A stretch of 51,045 nucleotides of DNA from Candidatus Poribacteria bacterium (GTDB taxonomy: Bacteria; Poribacteria; WGA-4E; WGA-3G), in the NCBI GenBank assembly GCA_022827885.1, contig JAJEIP010000024.1:1-51045 (forward strand). The letters run 5' to 3'. Below, piece by piece: positions 25,101-31,908 of this stretch. How positions within the stretch are numbered: position 1 is the stretch's first letter; each line of letters starts with the position of its first letter. The position numbers and the translations under genes are program-made. The notes under the pieces are model-generated. The model had not been told where the DNA came from. It worked only from the letters and a program-made list of their open reading frames with translations, and did not search any database.

Positions 25101-25332
25101 CCAACTCCCTGACTTGATTCTCAAGTTCTGTAACGTGCTCGCGTACAGATTCTGCTTCGGTGTTTGCTTCAAGTGCATTGTTAACAATAGTTGGTAATTC
25201 TTCGTCGACGAAGGCTTGGATTTGATTGCGTCGATAGTTGATGATGCGATAGATACCGAAGTCAAGATCGGCGGCATCTGCGCGGAAGAGTTGGAGGAGA
25301 AGGTTTTGTAATTTTTGTAAGGATTCTTGCAT
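22141..25332 (-). CDS. mod: Type III-like adenine DNA methyltransferase (Mod) with G10 tract
   Basis: A 1063-residue site-specific DNA methyltransferase, expected to make N6-methyladenine and to recognise the target for Res. The catalytic D-P-P-Y lies near residue 511 and the AdoMet loop D-Y-F-A-G-S-G-T-T near 826, the beta-class order seen in type III Mod. The ~300-residue stretch between probably holds target recognition. An unusual ~450-residue N-terminal extension has no domain I recognise. In it, coding-strand bases 24305-24296 are ten G in a row (R-G-G-G). With nine G the next codons are GTG TAA; with eleven G a TAA comes eight codons after the tract. Either slip ends translation before DPPY, so the gene is probably switchable. 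It has a consensus promoter. Confidence 0.9.
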   Translation of the reverse strand: MQESLQKLQNLLLQLFRADAADLDFGIYRIINYRRNQIQAFVDEELPTIVNNALEANTEAESVREHVTELENQVRELGSNLGEEMLDADGNLINEAYRERPLIQQYLEAREQHGSPQNRDQRANAVFNHLWTFFSRYYDNGDFIPRRRYSQTERYAVPYNGEEVYLHWANRDQYYVKSGEHFSTYRFKSQGVTITFDLRDVDIEKDNVKGTKRFFVPLSAQTKYNSETDEVCIPFEYRPLTNEEKKIYSGQKQQNGIINAAEPEIMGRLTDHYNALSDLAQETDGVTVLKKHLRTYTRLNTADFFIHKDLKQFLNRELDTYIKNSVIPISGLILTNVNSELSRGGGVTPILTYSNNWLETAKLIHHIASRIIDFLSHIEEFQKRLWLKKKFVLSTDYCLTIDRVPEEFYPEITRNTAQLEEWKDLFAIHEIENNLIGMDFSEPLSVGFLKENPNLVLDTCHFDPDFKDRLLAHFNDLDRQVDGILIHGENFQGLNLLREKYRESVKAIYIDPPYNTDASAILYKNNYKDSSWMSLMVDRISVSHELLMSDGIFCAAIDDVEALNLRHLLQHLFNPKNELGIVAVCSNPGGRKRPRGFAPAHEYAMFFGMTEASQVSRLEWTKRQLENYRHVDKNGHRFQWRSLRKSGGPNALRVARPRLFYPIFVKDNHIRIPKMDWSNASREWSLAETVRPGEKEVWPIDGNGEEMTWNYEVKTLKERLALSEISAKTNNNDNISIRFKRFLNEEGTLPTTWWGKIEYSEDEDQDPNYENDDTNKAKYSATTHGTGLLKNMLGDALAFPFPKSIYLIEDCLRVSSLGKNDTVLDYFAGSGTTAHAAINLNRQDGGKRKYILIEMGHHFDTVLKPRVKKAIYAEKWKDAKPISRESRLSHIIKYQRIESYEDALNNIEFNETGHENLLPDEHQLSYMLESDTKESPTFLNISKLQNPFNYQLNIVKDMQTQTQSVDLPETFNYLLGVSVQTRRCLYDDDRCYLIYRSTVGQKTVVIIWRETEGWERQDWERDYNFIQENKLTEGADKTYVNTDSIVPEIEALDPFFKGLMFSE
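24296..24305 (-). repeat. Homopolymeric G10 tract inside mod
   Basis: Ten C on the plus strand (G10 in the coding strand), codons AGG GGG GGG GGT. It is the only such long G/C tract within a gene of this window. Tracts of this length are typical slipped-strand mispairing sites in phase-variable genes, including type III mod genes. Confidence 0.9.
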
Positions 25333-25382
25333 ACTTTTCTGATTTCGTTATTTGAAACTAAAAGTTTAGGTTATTCTTTAAA

Positions 25383-25411
25383 ATTATAGCAAAATTTGAT
25401 TATAGGGTCAA
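25383..25411 (-). promoter_or_regulatory. Sigma-70-type promoter of mod
   Basis: Minus strand TTGACC (25411-25406), exactly 17 nt, TATAAT (25388-25383). The expected leader to the mod ATG is about 45 nt. The boxes are identical to those of the NERD-helicase promoter. Confidence 0.82.
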
Positions 25412-25434
25412 GAAAAATTTTGTATCTACAGGGC

Positions 25435-25450
25435 AAGGTTGGGAAACCTT
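25435..25450. repeat. Dispersed hairpin, AAGGTT stem
   Basis: AAGGTT, loop GGGA, AACCTT, followed by ACCTAC. The same core, less perfect, occurs at about 210-224. It belongs to the variable-stem palindrome family. Confidence 0.6.
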
Positions 25451-25557
25451 ACCTACTATGGTAGGTTTTAGAATTACTTTGACACGCTGCATCGGCGAGG
25501 TTAGAAACCGCGAAGAAACACCCCAGCAAAAACCCTACCGTGATAGGGGTGCGTTTC

Positions 25558-25576
25558 GGGTTGGGGAACCCAACCC
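25558..25576. repeat. Dispersed hairpin, GGGTTGGG stem
   Basis: GGGTTGGG, loop GAA, CCCAACCC, followed by CTACG. The 8-bp stem is perfect, with the same C-C-T-A-C flank seen after other members of the family. Confidence 0.7.
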
Positions 25577-25590
25577 CTACGAAACTGCCC

Positions 25591-25617
25591 ATATATTTTT
25601 AGGATTTACCATAAATG
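25591..25617. repeat. 27-bp dispersed sequence, copy 2
   Basis: Matches 114-140 at 25 of 27 positions. Here it directly follows the GGGTTGGG hairpin by 14 nt, suggesting the two belong to one composite repeat. Confidence 0.6.
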
Positions 25618-25641
25618 GAAGGTAGTCTTTAAGTATTGATG

Positions 25642-26232
25642 TTACTCAGGGAATGAAACGCTTTCGTATATCTCTTGTAGTGGCAGTTCACGTTGGATGG
25701 AAGTGAGTGGAAGGTGTTGCTCAAGTTCGCGAAAATCGGTGAGAATCCACTGTGTTGCATGTCGAACATAGTGATCAACGCATACCTTGTCTTGAGAAAC
25801 GAGGATGTATTCTTGCAAGGATGTGAGTTGTCGGTAGTGTGCGAATTTGTCGCCTCTGTCGTAAGCCTCTGTTGATGGAGAGAGCACTTCCACGATGACA
25901 ATCGGGTTGAGGAGTGTATCAAAGACATCGTCTTCAAAACGAGGCTCTTCACAAACGACACCGACATCAGGATAAAAATAAGAATTTACTGACGGAATAC
26001 TGACACGCATCTCATTGGCAAAAACGACACATCCGCTGTTTCTTAAGCGATCATGAAGTCGAGCAGAAATGTTCATTGTAATCAGATTATGTGCAAAACT
26101 TGCGCCGGACATTGCGATAATTTCACCCTTCATGTATTCACTTCTGACTGTTTCCGCGTCAGGGATTGCCTTGCGCTCTAAAGTGATGTATTCCTCGGGC
26201 GTGAGATATGTTTGAGCTGCTCTTGTTGCCAT
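25642..26232 (-). CDS. Uma2 family (DUF820) nuclease-like protein, copy 1
   Basis: A 196-residue protein of the Uma2 family, which has a PD-(D/E)xK nuclease fold: E-Y-M-K-G-E-I near the start, F-Y-P-D-V-G-V-V-C-E-E-P in the middle, V-I-V-E-V-L-S-P-S-T, and a late Y-D-R-G-D-K. The start at 26232 (M-A-T-R-A-A-Q-T-Y-L-T-P-E-E-Y) was chosen over one 16 codons upstream because CGGGAGGG lies 6-9 nt before it and the other two Uma2 proteins here begin similarly. The cellular role of Uma2 proteins is not settled. It has its own consensus promoter. Confidence 0.85.
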   Translation of the reverse strand: MATRAAQTYLTPEEYITLERKAIPDAETVRSEYMKGEIIAMSGASFAHNLITMNISARLHDRLRNSGCVVFANEMRVSIPSVNSYFYPDVGVVCEEPRFEDDVFDTLLNPIVIVEVLSPSTEAYDRGDKFAHYRQLTSLQEYILVSQDKVCVDHYVRHATQWILTDFRELEQHLPLTSIQRELPLQEIYESVSFPE

Positions 26233-26262
26233 GATTCCCTCCCGAAATTTATTGGTAATCCA

Positions 26263-26291
26263 ATTATATCGTAGCAACATGTAGATGTCAA
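26263..26291 (-). promoter_or_regulatory. Consensus promoter of Uma2 copy 1
   Basis: Minus strand TTGACA (26291-26286), 17 nt, TATAAT (26268-26263): a perfect sigma-70 consensus with ideal spacing, about 30 nt from the chosen start codon. It also argues for the start at 26232, since the longer version would begin only 6 nt from the -35 side of the start site. Confidence 0.88.
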
Positions 26292-26310
26292 GGTTTTTGC
26301 GTGGAATCTG

Positions 26311-27438
26311 CTAACTTCTAAAGAGGTTCAGGTATTTTTCCAAAACAAAAAGGCGGTTGCGGGAGAAGCCAGTAGTTTCTCTTAGTATGCCGAGTTCTGT
26401 TAGAGATTTTAGGAGCAAGTTTGCACTGGAAAAAGCCATTCCTAATTCCTTTGTAGCCCAGTTTGCGTTGACTATTGGCTGTGCGAACATGGACTGCAGT
26501 AATTTATGTGCGTTCTTCGCCCTAGAACCAAGTGTTAGGATCTTCTCTTCATATTCTTGACGCAGCGAAATAATTTTTCGAAATATCTCAATTCCATGCC
26601 GTGCGGTGTCAGCGATGCCGCTTAAGAAAAACGTAATCCACTGTTCTAAGTTATTTGATGTACGAACTACAGAGAGTGAGTCGTAGTAGGAAGCCCTATG
26701 TCTTTCAAAAAAGGTAGACATATAGAGCACAGGCTTTCGCAATACCTGGGCATCAAGGAGCTGCAAGACAATTAACAACCTTCCACACCTTCCATTCCCA
26801 TCTAAGAAAGGGTGGATGGTTTCAAACTGATAATGGGTGATAGCAATTCTGATGAGTTGGGGAATCTGTAGTGATGGATTGTGCCAGAATTTTTCCAGAT
26901 CGCTTAAAAGATCCGGAACTTCCTCAGCAGAGGGTGGAACGAAAAAAGCATCGGCAAGCGATGAGCCACCGATCCAGTTTTGACTTTTACGAATTTCCCC
27001 AGGGGCCCTGTGTTGCCCACGAACACCCGAGAGTAAGATTTTGTGGGCATCCTTTAGGAGTCGTATACAAAGTGGAAGTTCGGGTAATTTGGCTATTGCG
27101 AAGTTCATCGCTTTGATATAATTTTGGACTTCATCCCAATCATCACGCTTTTCCGGATCAATTTCCTCCTGCGGCAGTAAAACATCATCCAGTTCGGTTC
27201 TGGTTCCTTCAATCAGATTGGAGTCTCTCGCTTCTTTTACAATCTTCATTCGGATAAAAAAATCAACATCGGGTATGAGTTCGGCGTAAGCGTTTAATTC
27301 ACCTAAGAGTCCCCTGGCTTGTTCTATCAGAACATCTATCTGCGGATTATCCCAACTAAAACGGCTATTTACAAAGGAGGGTGTAAAACTTCTATATTCT
27401 TGTTGTTGCTTGTATTCGCCTGCCACGAATTTTTTCAT
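26311..27438 (-). CDS. Fic family protein (predicted AMP-transferase)
   Basis: Fic proteins transfer AMP or another nucleotide part to target proteins. The core motif H-P-F-L-D-G-N-G-R-C-G-R is complete (catalytic His about residue 209). An inhibitory helix S-N-L-I-E-G-T near residue 73-79 places it in the class where the blocking Glu is in the same chain, N-terminal to the Fic core. The C-terminal ~80 residues look like a winged helix. The start at 27438 (M-K-K-F-V-A-G-E-Y-K) matches the usual opening of this family and puts two palindromic boxes in the upstream region; an ATG at 27495 would add 19 residues and place one box inside the gene. It may regulate itself through the winged helix. 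Confidence 0.9.
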   Translation of the reverse strand: MKKFVAGEYKQQQEYRSFTPSFVNSRFSWDNPQIDVLIEQARGLLGELNAYAELIPDVDFFIRMKIVKEARDSNLIEGTRTELDDVLLPQEEIDPEKRDDWDEVQNYIKAMNFAIAKLPELPLCIRLLKDAHKILLSGVRGQHRAPGEIRKSQNWIGGSSLADAFFVPPSAEEVPDLLSDLEKFWHNPSLQIPQLIRIAITHYQFETIHPFLDGNGRCGRLLIVLQLLDAQVLRKPVLYMSTFFERHRASYYDSLSVVRTSNNLEQWITFFLSGIADTARHGIEIFRKIISLRQEYEEKILTLGSRAKNAHKLLQSMFAQPIVNANWATKELGMAFSSANLLLKSLTELGILRETTGFSRNRLFVLEKYLNLFRS

Positions 27439-27459
27439 ATTATAATTCTCGCAATTTGT

Positions 27460-27523
27460 CGTAATATGGAATCCTATATTTTTATTTTCAGACATTTTTC
27501 ATAACATAGAATCCCATATTACG
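27460..27523. promoter_or_regulatory. Inverted 19-bp boxes upstream of the Fic gene
   Basis: Plus-strand CGTAATATGGAATCCTATA (27460-27478) and, inverted, the same 19-mer with three or four changes at 27505-27523. A related half-site, AATATAGAAT, lies at 27533-27542. Each box is itself nearly palindromic around GAATC. The spacing and position suggest an operator over the Fic promoter, perhaps bound by the Fic protein's own winged-helix domain. Confidence 0.55.
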
Positions 27524-27546
27524 AAAAGTGATAATATAGAATGACT

Positions 27547-28530
27547 CTACCGCTCCGAAAATACGTTGCGGACTTCGTTGACAATGGCATCGGGTTCAAT
27601 GCCTTCGCCTTGTCCCTCGAAGTTGAGCAGGATACGGTGACGGAGGGCGGGGAGCAGGACAGCATCGATATCCGAAAAGGCGACGTTGTAGCGTTCATCA
27701 AGGATGGCTCTGATTTTGGCGGTGAGGGCTATCGCCTGGACACTCCGAATCCCGGCACCCAGATGGACATAGCGTTTGACGATCTCGGGGGCATCCTCGG
27801 AATCTGGGTGCGTGCCGCGGACGAGTCGGATAATGTGCCGTTCGACATGCTCCGCGATGATGACCTGCGGCACGAGTTGACGCATCTCGTTGAGCGTCTC
27901 GGCATTCGTCACTTTGTCGATAGTGATTTCGGCACCGGAGGTCGTGCGGCGCAGGATTTCGACGATCTCATTTTCACTGGGAAAATCGATCAGGAGTTTG
28001 AAGAGGAATCGGTCGAGTTGTGCTTCCGGGAGCGGGTAGGTGCCCTCCATTTCCAACGGGTTCTGTGTGGCGAGGACGCAAAACGGCTCGTCTAACTTGT
28101 GGCTGGTGCGTCCGACGGTGACAGTGCGCTCTTGCATCGCTTCGAGGAGGGCAGACTGCGTGCGGGGTGTGGCGCGGTTAATTTCGTCGGCGAGGATGAG
28201 TTGCGAAAAAATGGGTCCTTGCTGGAATTCAAACTGCCTGCTCCCGTGTTCATCTTCAACGAGGAGCGTTGTGCCTGTAATGTCAGAGGGCATCATGTCA
28301 GGTGTGAATTGGATACGCTTGAAGGAGAGGTCGAGTGCCTCGCTGAGGGTATAGATGAGTTGTGTTTTGCCTAAGCCGGGGATACCTTCAAGGAGGGCGT
28401 GCCCGTTGGCGAGCAAGCAGAAGAGGACACCTTCAATAATTGCGTCTTGACCGACGATACGCTTTTGGACTTCGGCTTTGACGTTGTAAAAGGTTTCTCG
28501 GAATTGTTGGATTTGGGTCTCTAAGTTCAT
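27547..28530 (-). CDS. MoxR family AAA+ ATPase
   Basis: A 327-residue MoxR ATPase, a chaperone-like AAA+ protein thought to help mature or activate partner complexes, often with von Willebrand factor A domain proteins. Walker A is E-G-I-P-G-L-G-K-T; Walker B with the adjacent sensor is L-I-L-A-D-E-I-N-R-A-T-P-R-T-Q; the lid region A-T-Q-N-P is present. The usual DUF58 / VWA partner genes are not beside it. The start codon lies only 8 nt from a dispersed hairpin (28539-28559) and has no clear Shine-Dalgarno, so the leader may have been replaced by the repeat. A relic of another copy lies at 18560-18660. Confidence 0.92.
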   Translation of the reverse strand: MNLETQIQQFRETFYNVKAEVQKRIVGQDAIIEGVLFCLLANGHALLEGIPGLGKTQLIYTLSEALDLSFKRIQFTPDMMPSDITGTTLLVEDEHGSRQFEFQQGPIFSQLILADEINRATPRTQSALLEAMQERTVTVGRTSHKLDEPFCVLATQNPLEMEGTYPLPEAQLDRFLFKLLIDFPSENEIVEILRRTTSGAEITIDKVTNAETLNEMRQLVPQVIIAEHVERHIIRLVRGTHPDSEDAPEIVKRYVHLGAGIRSVQAIALTAKIRAILDERYNVAFSDIDAVLLPALRHRILLNFEGQGEGIEPDAIVNEVRNVFSER

Positions 28531-28538
28531 GTTTTTTG

Positions 28539-28559
28539 GGCGAGGTTAGAAACCTCGCC
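28539..28559. repeat. Dispersed hairpin at the moxR start, GGCGAGGTT stem
   Basis: GGCGAGGTT, loop AGA, AACCTCGCC: a perfect 9-bp stem. It abuts the moxR start codon and covers the place where a ribosome binding site would be. Confidence 0.75.
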
Positions 28560-28623
28560 AGCAGCTATAAACGCGCTTAAATGAAGACTAATAAAATATT
28601 TCGGTAATTCCACAACCATAGCG

Positions 28624-28644
28624 GGTGCGGTTACAAACCGCACC
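28624..28644. repeat. Dispersed hairpin, GGTGCGGTT stem
   Basis: GGTGCGGTT, loop ACA, AACCGCACC, followed by TACC. A perfect 9-bp stem, 80 nt from the previous hairpin but with a different stem. The same stem with a different loop recurs at 30166-30189. Confidence 0.75.
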
Positions 28645-28719
28645 TACCGGGCCTGGGGAAAATAAATATCACCGAATTAAATTCTGAACCTTCATGAAAG
28701 CGCCTACCGGAGGGTAATG

Positions 28720-29769
28720 CTACCAGTTGTCTCTGGTAACGTAGAGCGATCGGTTTTCCATGGGGAGCGTAATGTGTTTGCCCCCAAGACGATGCGATTC
28801 GATCATGCCCATGAGCGTCTCTATACTCCGACGCGCGAGGTGGACGGGTCCTTTCGTTTCCCGGTCTTCGTCAAGAGCCTCGGCGATGTCTGTGATGCCC
28901 ATGACGGTGCCCGTCGCGCGGGATGTCTCTGGGAACGGCACTTCTTCAAAGAAACTCCCGTCTTTTTTCCGGAACTGGATTTCTCTACTATTGTTCTGTA
29001 TACGGATCTTACCGGCGGTGCCACAGACCTCATATTCGGGTCCAGTCCCTGCGGTGTTATAGCCGTGAACCCCGTTGGAATACCGGATATAACCACAGGC
29101 GATTCCCGGGTCAACGTTGAGCCGGTTGCCATCCCAATCTGAATCTTTGCATATAATCGCGCCCGTTACGAAGTCAACCTCCGGGTCACCGGCGAGGAAA
29201 AGGAGCATGTCTGCGGCGTGGGTCAAGCCCCAAAGGGCGGAACCGGATCCGTATTGGGCAATGGAGCATAAGACATCGCCGATTTCGCCGGCATCCACGA
29301 GTTCACGTACTTTTTGATAGATCGGCATGTAACGGCGCTGTGTGCCGTAGTTGAATTTGACACCGTGTTTTTGAACGATATCTACCATGATGTCCGCTTC
29401 CTCCATGGAGCAGCAGAGCGGTTTTTCACAATAGATACCCTTGACCCCATTTTCAGCGGCAAAGACGGTCATATCGGCGTGTGGACCGGGACGCGTGGCG
29501 ATACAGACGATGTCGGGTTTCTCCTTTTCGATCATCTCTTGGTAGTCTGTATAGGCGCGCTCGGCTCCGTAGCGTTGCCTGATGGCTTCGGCTTTCTCGG
29601 CAAAGACATCTGAGACAGCGACGAGGTCTGTTCGTTCACAGGCGACAGCGGCGGCAGCGTGTGAGAAGGGTTGCCAAATAAAAGCATCGGCTCTGCCTTC
29701 GACTTCGTCGTCAATGGTCGCGCCCATCCGTCCGCATCCGATGAGACAGGCTTTGTATGTGCGTGGCAT
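28720..29769 (-). CDS. Gfo/Idh/MocA family oxidoreductase, copy 1
   Basis: A 349-residue NAD(P)-dependent oxidoreductase. The N-terminal Rossmann part begins C-L-I-G-C-G-R-M-G-A and the catalytic lysine lies in Y-C-E-K-P-L. Family members act on sugars, inositols and their derivatives. The substrate cannot be read. A Shine-Dalgarno (AAGGAG) supports the start. It is the last enzyme gene of the minus-strand cluster that begins at 36551. Confidence 0.88.
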   Translation of the reverse strand: MPRTYKACLIGCGRMGATIDDEVEGRADAFIWQPFSHAAAAVACERTDLVAVSDVFAEKAEAIRQRYGAERAYTDYQEMIEKEKPDIVCIATRPGPHADMTVFAAENGVKGIYCEKPLCCSMEEADIMVDIVQKHGVKFNYGTQRRYMPIYQKVRELVDAGEIGDVLCSIAQYGSGSALWGLTHAADMLLFLAGDPEVDFVTGAIICKDSDWDGNRLNVDPGIACGYIRYSNGVHGYNTAGTGPEYEVCGTAGKIRIQNNSREIQFRKKDGSFFEEVPFPETSRATGTVMGITDIAEALDEDRETKGPVHLARRSIETLMGMIESHRLGGKHITLPMENRSLYVTRDNW

Positions 29770-29853
29770 GGTTTTCTCCTTTGAGACGGGTTAAGTTAGA
29801 TAGATTCCAATACTGATATAGTTTTGAATTACGGGGCATATGCTTTTTGGACT

Positions 29854-30084
29854 TCAAACTTCACGCTTAACATCAGCCCAACTTTTGAGTCTGCCGGCCT
29901 TTTCATCGGCCTCCGCACGTTCTAAACTTTTCACAATCTCTGCGTTACTTGCCAGTTCGTGTGTTGCATCCCATGCTTCCTTGTCATAGAGATAATTCAT
30001 ATAATCTATAGCAGCTTTGAGTTTTTTCTTTGGGAGTCGCTCGATTAACATCATAGCTTGCTTCTGCAGTTTCGAATTCTTCAT
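29854..30084 (-). CDS. Small antitoxin-like protein, no partner
   Basis: A 76-residue, highly charged helical protein: L-I-E-R-L-P-K-K-K-L-K-A-A-I-D-Y-M-N-Y-L, then E-A-W-D-A-T and a C-terminal S-W-A-D-V-K-R-E-V. Such sequences are common among antitoxins of type II systems (DUF2281/RelB-like), where the tail binds the toxin. No toxin gene follows: the next 80 nt to the oxidoreductase start are non-coding. A strong AAGGAG 8 nt upstream supports the start. Confidence 0.6.
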   Translation of the reverse strand: MKNSKLQKQAMMLIERLPKKKLKAAIDYMNYLYDKEAWDATHELASNAEIVKSLERAEADEKAGRLKSWADVKREV

Positions 30085-30165
30085 TACAGAACTCCTTAAA
30101 GGATAATTAATTTTCTCGAATTTTTGTTAATATGGTATCAGAAGTCCGAAGCGCTGTCAAGTTCG

Positions 30166-30189
30166 GGGTGCGGTTGGAAAACCGCACCC
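30166..30189. repeat. Dispersed hairpin, GGGTGCGGTT stem
   Basis: GGGTGCGGTT, loop GGAA, AACCGCACCC: a perfect 10-bp stem just downstream of the sulfatase-like gene stop. It could also act as a weak transcription stop, though no T-run follows. Confidence 0.75.
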
Positions 30190-30215
30190 ACCGTGATTGG
30201 GAAAAGTCGAAAAAA

Positions 30216-31670
30216 TTACTCACCCGTGTAGAGTTTCCCGAAATAGGGGCGGTAACCTGCGGGTCCAGGATAGCCGTCCCAGTAGTTGGCATCGGTTGGA
30301 AAAGTGTCCTCACCCCCACTCCGCAGCCATGCCATGAGTGCGGGATCGGTGCCACGGCGCTCGATTTCATCAATAGCGGCGGCGTGCAGTGTGGCGACGA
30401 CATCGGGATGTTCGCTGGCAACATCGTCCAATCCACCGAGTCGGACGAGTCTCGAATTTTCAGGTTTCGTGCCGACCTCTAAACTCCACTCACGATCAAA
30501 GATGGTGAAGAGATTGAGATTCGGGTTCTCTGTGGTGTTTTCCCACCGCTCAATACTTCCACCTGAGAGTGCAAGCTGCCTCTCACCGGCTTCCCCGTTA
30601 CGCGCTGGGGTTACGATGTCGTGTCCTTCAATACCGTCAGGACGTGCTTCACCTAAGATATTGAGAATTGTTGGGAAGAAGTCTTGGGGTTGGACGATGA
30701 CGTTGCTTCTTCCGGTATCTCCCTCGGGCAACCGAATAAAGAGCGGGACATGCGTCTCCTGCTGACGAACGGGTTGCCCTTTACCGAACCTACCACGTTC
30801 ACCGACGTTCGTCCCGTGGTCAGCGGTAAAGATGACAGCGGTATTCTTGTCAAGTCCCGTAGATTCAAGGGCATCCAGGAATTGTCCGAAGCAGTGGTCC
30901 ATCCACGTCGTTTTCGCGGCGTATTGCGCTTTGATGTGCTGTATCGCTTCATCTGAGAGCTTCGCATTACCGCGTGCGCCGAGGCTGCGCGGATCAACGC
31001 GTCCGTCGTAACCCGGACGGGTATCGTATTTTTTCATGAACTCAAGCGGTGCGTCCCAGGGTTCGTGTGGATCAAAGCAGTCTACCCAGAGGAAGAAATT
31101 GTCTCGTTTGGCATTGTCCTTGAGGAATTGCGCAGCGGTGTTAAAGAGTCTTGCGCAGTTCCAATCTTCAGGTTTCTTGCGATTTCTGTTTGCGCGTGCG
31201 TAGCTGCGGAGCATTCCCGATTCAGCGGCTTTGTCGTCAATACAATCAAAGAGGGGTTGACGCGCCCAGTTATCGGGCCATACGACGGTATCCGTGATCC
31301 AGTCCCTATCCACTTCGGCACCTCGAACGAACGTCCATGCGTGGAAGGGCCAATCGAAGTTATGTCCGCCGTTGACAAGGTGTGGTGTATCGTGAATGAG
31401 TTGCGTGGCGTAGCCGTTTTCTGCGAGCGTCCATGGTAGGGTTTGGCGTTCGTGTCGGAGCGGTTTCCACGGATGGATGGGTGCGCCGTATTGTCCAGTG
31501 ATGACATCAGTGCGGTAGGGAATCGTTGGGAAACTGGCACAGAAGGCGTAGTCATAAGCCAAGGCTTCCGAGGCGAACCGATCTATGTTGGGGGTTTCTA
31601 TCCAATCATTTCCGTTTGCGCCGATGTAGTCGTAGCGGAGTGTATCAATAACAATATAAACAAGATTCAT
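30216..31670 (-). CDS. Sulfatase / phosphodiesterase-like hydrolase with Thr at the nucleophile site
   Basis: A 484-residue member of the sulfatase-alkaline phosphatase superfamily. The opening V-Y-I-V-I-D-T-L-R-Y-D gives the first metal ligand. A-D-H-G-T-N-V-G-E-R-G with K in F-G-K-G gives the second metal site. Where sulfatases have C/S-x-P-x-R, this has T49-I-P-Y-R53, followed by the usual T-D-V-I-T-G. Thr cannot become formylglycine, so the chemistry may be nearer to alkaline phosphatase or phosphodiesterase than to a true sulfatase. It has no signal peptide, so it acts in the cytoplasm. It sits in the PhyH/oxidoreductase cluster; its leader carries the CCGCAAGG block. Confidence 0.85.
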   Translation of the reverse strand: MNLVYIVIDTLRYDYIGANGNDWIETPNIDRFASEALAYDYAFCASFPTIPYRTDVITGQYGAPIHPWKPLRHERQTLPWTLAENGYATQLIHDTPHLVNGGHNFDWPFHAWTFVRGAEVDRDWITDTVVWPDNWARQPLFDCIDDKAAESGMLRSYARANRNRKKPEDWNCARLFNTAAQFLKDNAKRDNFFLWVDCFDPHEPWDAPLEFMKKYDTRPGYDGRVDPRSLGARGNAKLSDEAIQHIKAQYAAKTTWMDHCFGQFLDALESTGLDKNTAVIFTADHGTNVGERGRFGKGQPVRQQETHVPLFIRLPEGDTGRSNVIVQPQDFFPTILNILGEARPDGIEGHDIVTPARNGEAGERQLALSGGSIERWENTTENPNLNLFTIFDREWSLEVGTKPENSRLVRLGGLDDVASEHPDVVATLHAAAIDEIERRGTDPALMAWLRSGGEDTFPTDANYWDGYPGPAGYRPYFGKLYTGE

Positions 31671-31783
31671 CTTTTTAATTTTCCTTGCGGTTCGATCAAG
31701 CGTATTATGCGTGGGGCGTTTCTTTCCGTATATCCGCCTGCGCCGTTGTTGCAGGCTACCCTCATCTCGTTAGAACTGCACAA
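31667..31783 (-). CDS. Possible 38-codon TTG-start leader peptide overlapping the sulfatase-like gene
   Basis: A TTG at 31783-31781 is preceded by CCGCAAGG with the same 12-nt spacer as four annotated ATG starts. The frame runs 38 codons (ending I-E-P-Q-G-K-L-K-R) and stops at TGA overlapping the next gene's ATG as ATGA. This would allow translational coupling. It may instead be an accident of repeated leader DNA. Confidence 0.3.
   Translation of the reverse strand: MCSSNEMRVACNNGAGGYTERNAPRIIRLIEPQGKLKR
31671..31690 (-). promoter_or_regulatory. CCGCAAGG-N12 translation leader, copy b
   Basis: CCGCAAGG, 12 nt (AAAATTAAAAAG), then the ATG of the sulfatase-like gene. Confidence 0.65.
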
Positions 31784-31803
31784 TTTTTAATTATACCTTG
31801 CGG
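31784..31803 (-). promoter_or_regulatory. CCGCAAGG-N12 leader, copy e (before TTG)
   Basis: CCGCAAGG, 12 nt (TATAATTAAAAA), then TTG. Same spacing as the other four copies. Confidence 0.5.
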
Positions 31804-31870
31804 ATAAGTAACGGAACTTGTAACTTGACGGTTCCCGTGTTCAAGTCGCCTGCGTGTTTTTGCGAATCAA

Positions 31871-31908
31871 CGCTGGATTTAGTCTGGGAATAGACTAAAT
31901 CCGTAGCG
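31871..31908. repeat. Strong stem-loop, GGATTTAGTCT stem
   Basis: CGCT, GGATTTAGTCT, loop GGGAAT, AGACTAAATCC, GT, AGCG. The inner 11 bp are perfect and the outer 4 bp pair around a 2-nt bulge. It lies 100 nt downstream of the PhyH gene at 32009-32755 and could stop or protect its transcript. Confidence 0.65.

Larger units (their letters stand above)
25333..25641. other. Intergenic region between Uma2 and mod: promoter and repeats
   Basis: 309 nt. From the mod side: promoter at 25383-25411, hairpin 25435-25450 (AAGGTT-GGGA-AACCTT), a looser ACCCTA...TAGGGGT pair near 25531-25550, hairpin 25558-25576 (GGGTTGGG-GAA-CCCAACCC followed by CTACG), and the 27-bp dispersed sequence at 25591-25617. 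No gene is seen; the block is a pile-up of dispersed repeats. Confidence 0.7.

Noticed and set aside
27541-28095. Plus-strand frame opposite moxR (184 codons)
   Set aside because: The minus-strand MoxR has all AAA+ motifs; the opposite frame has no recognisable domain.
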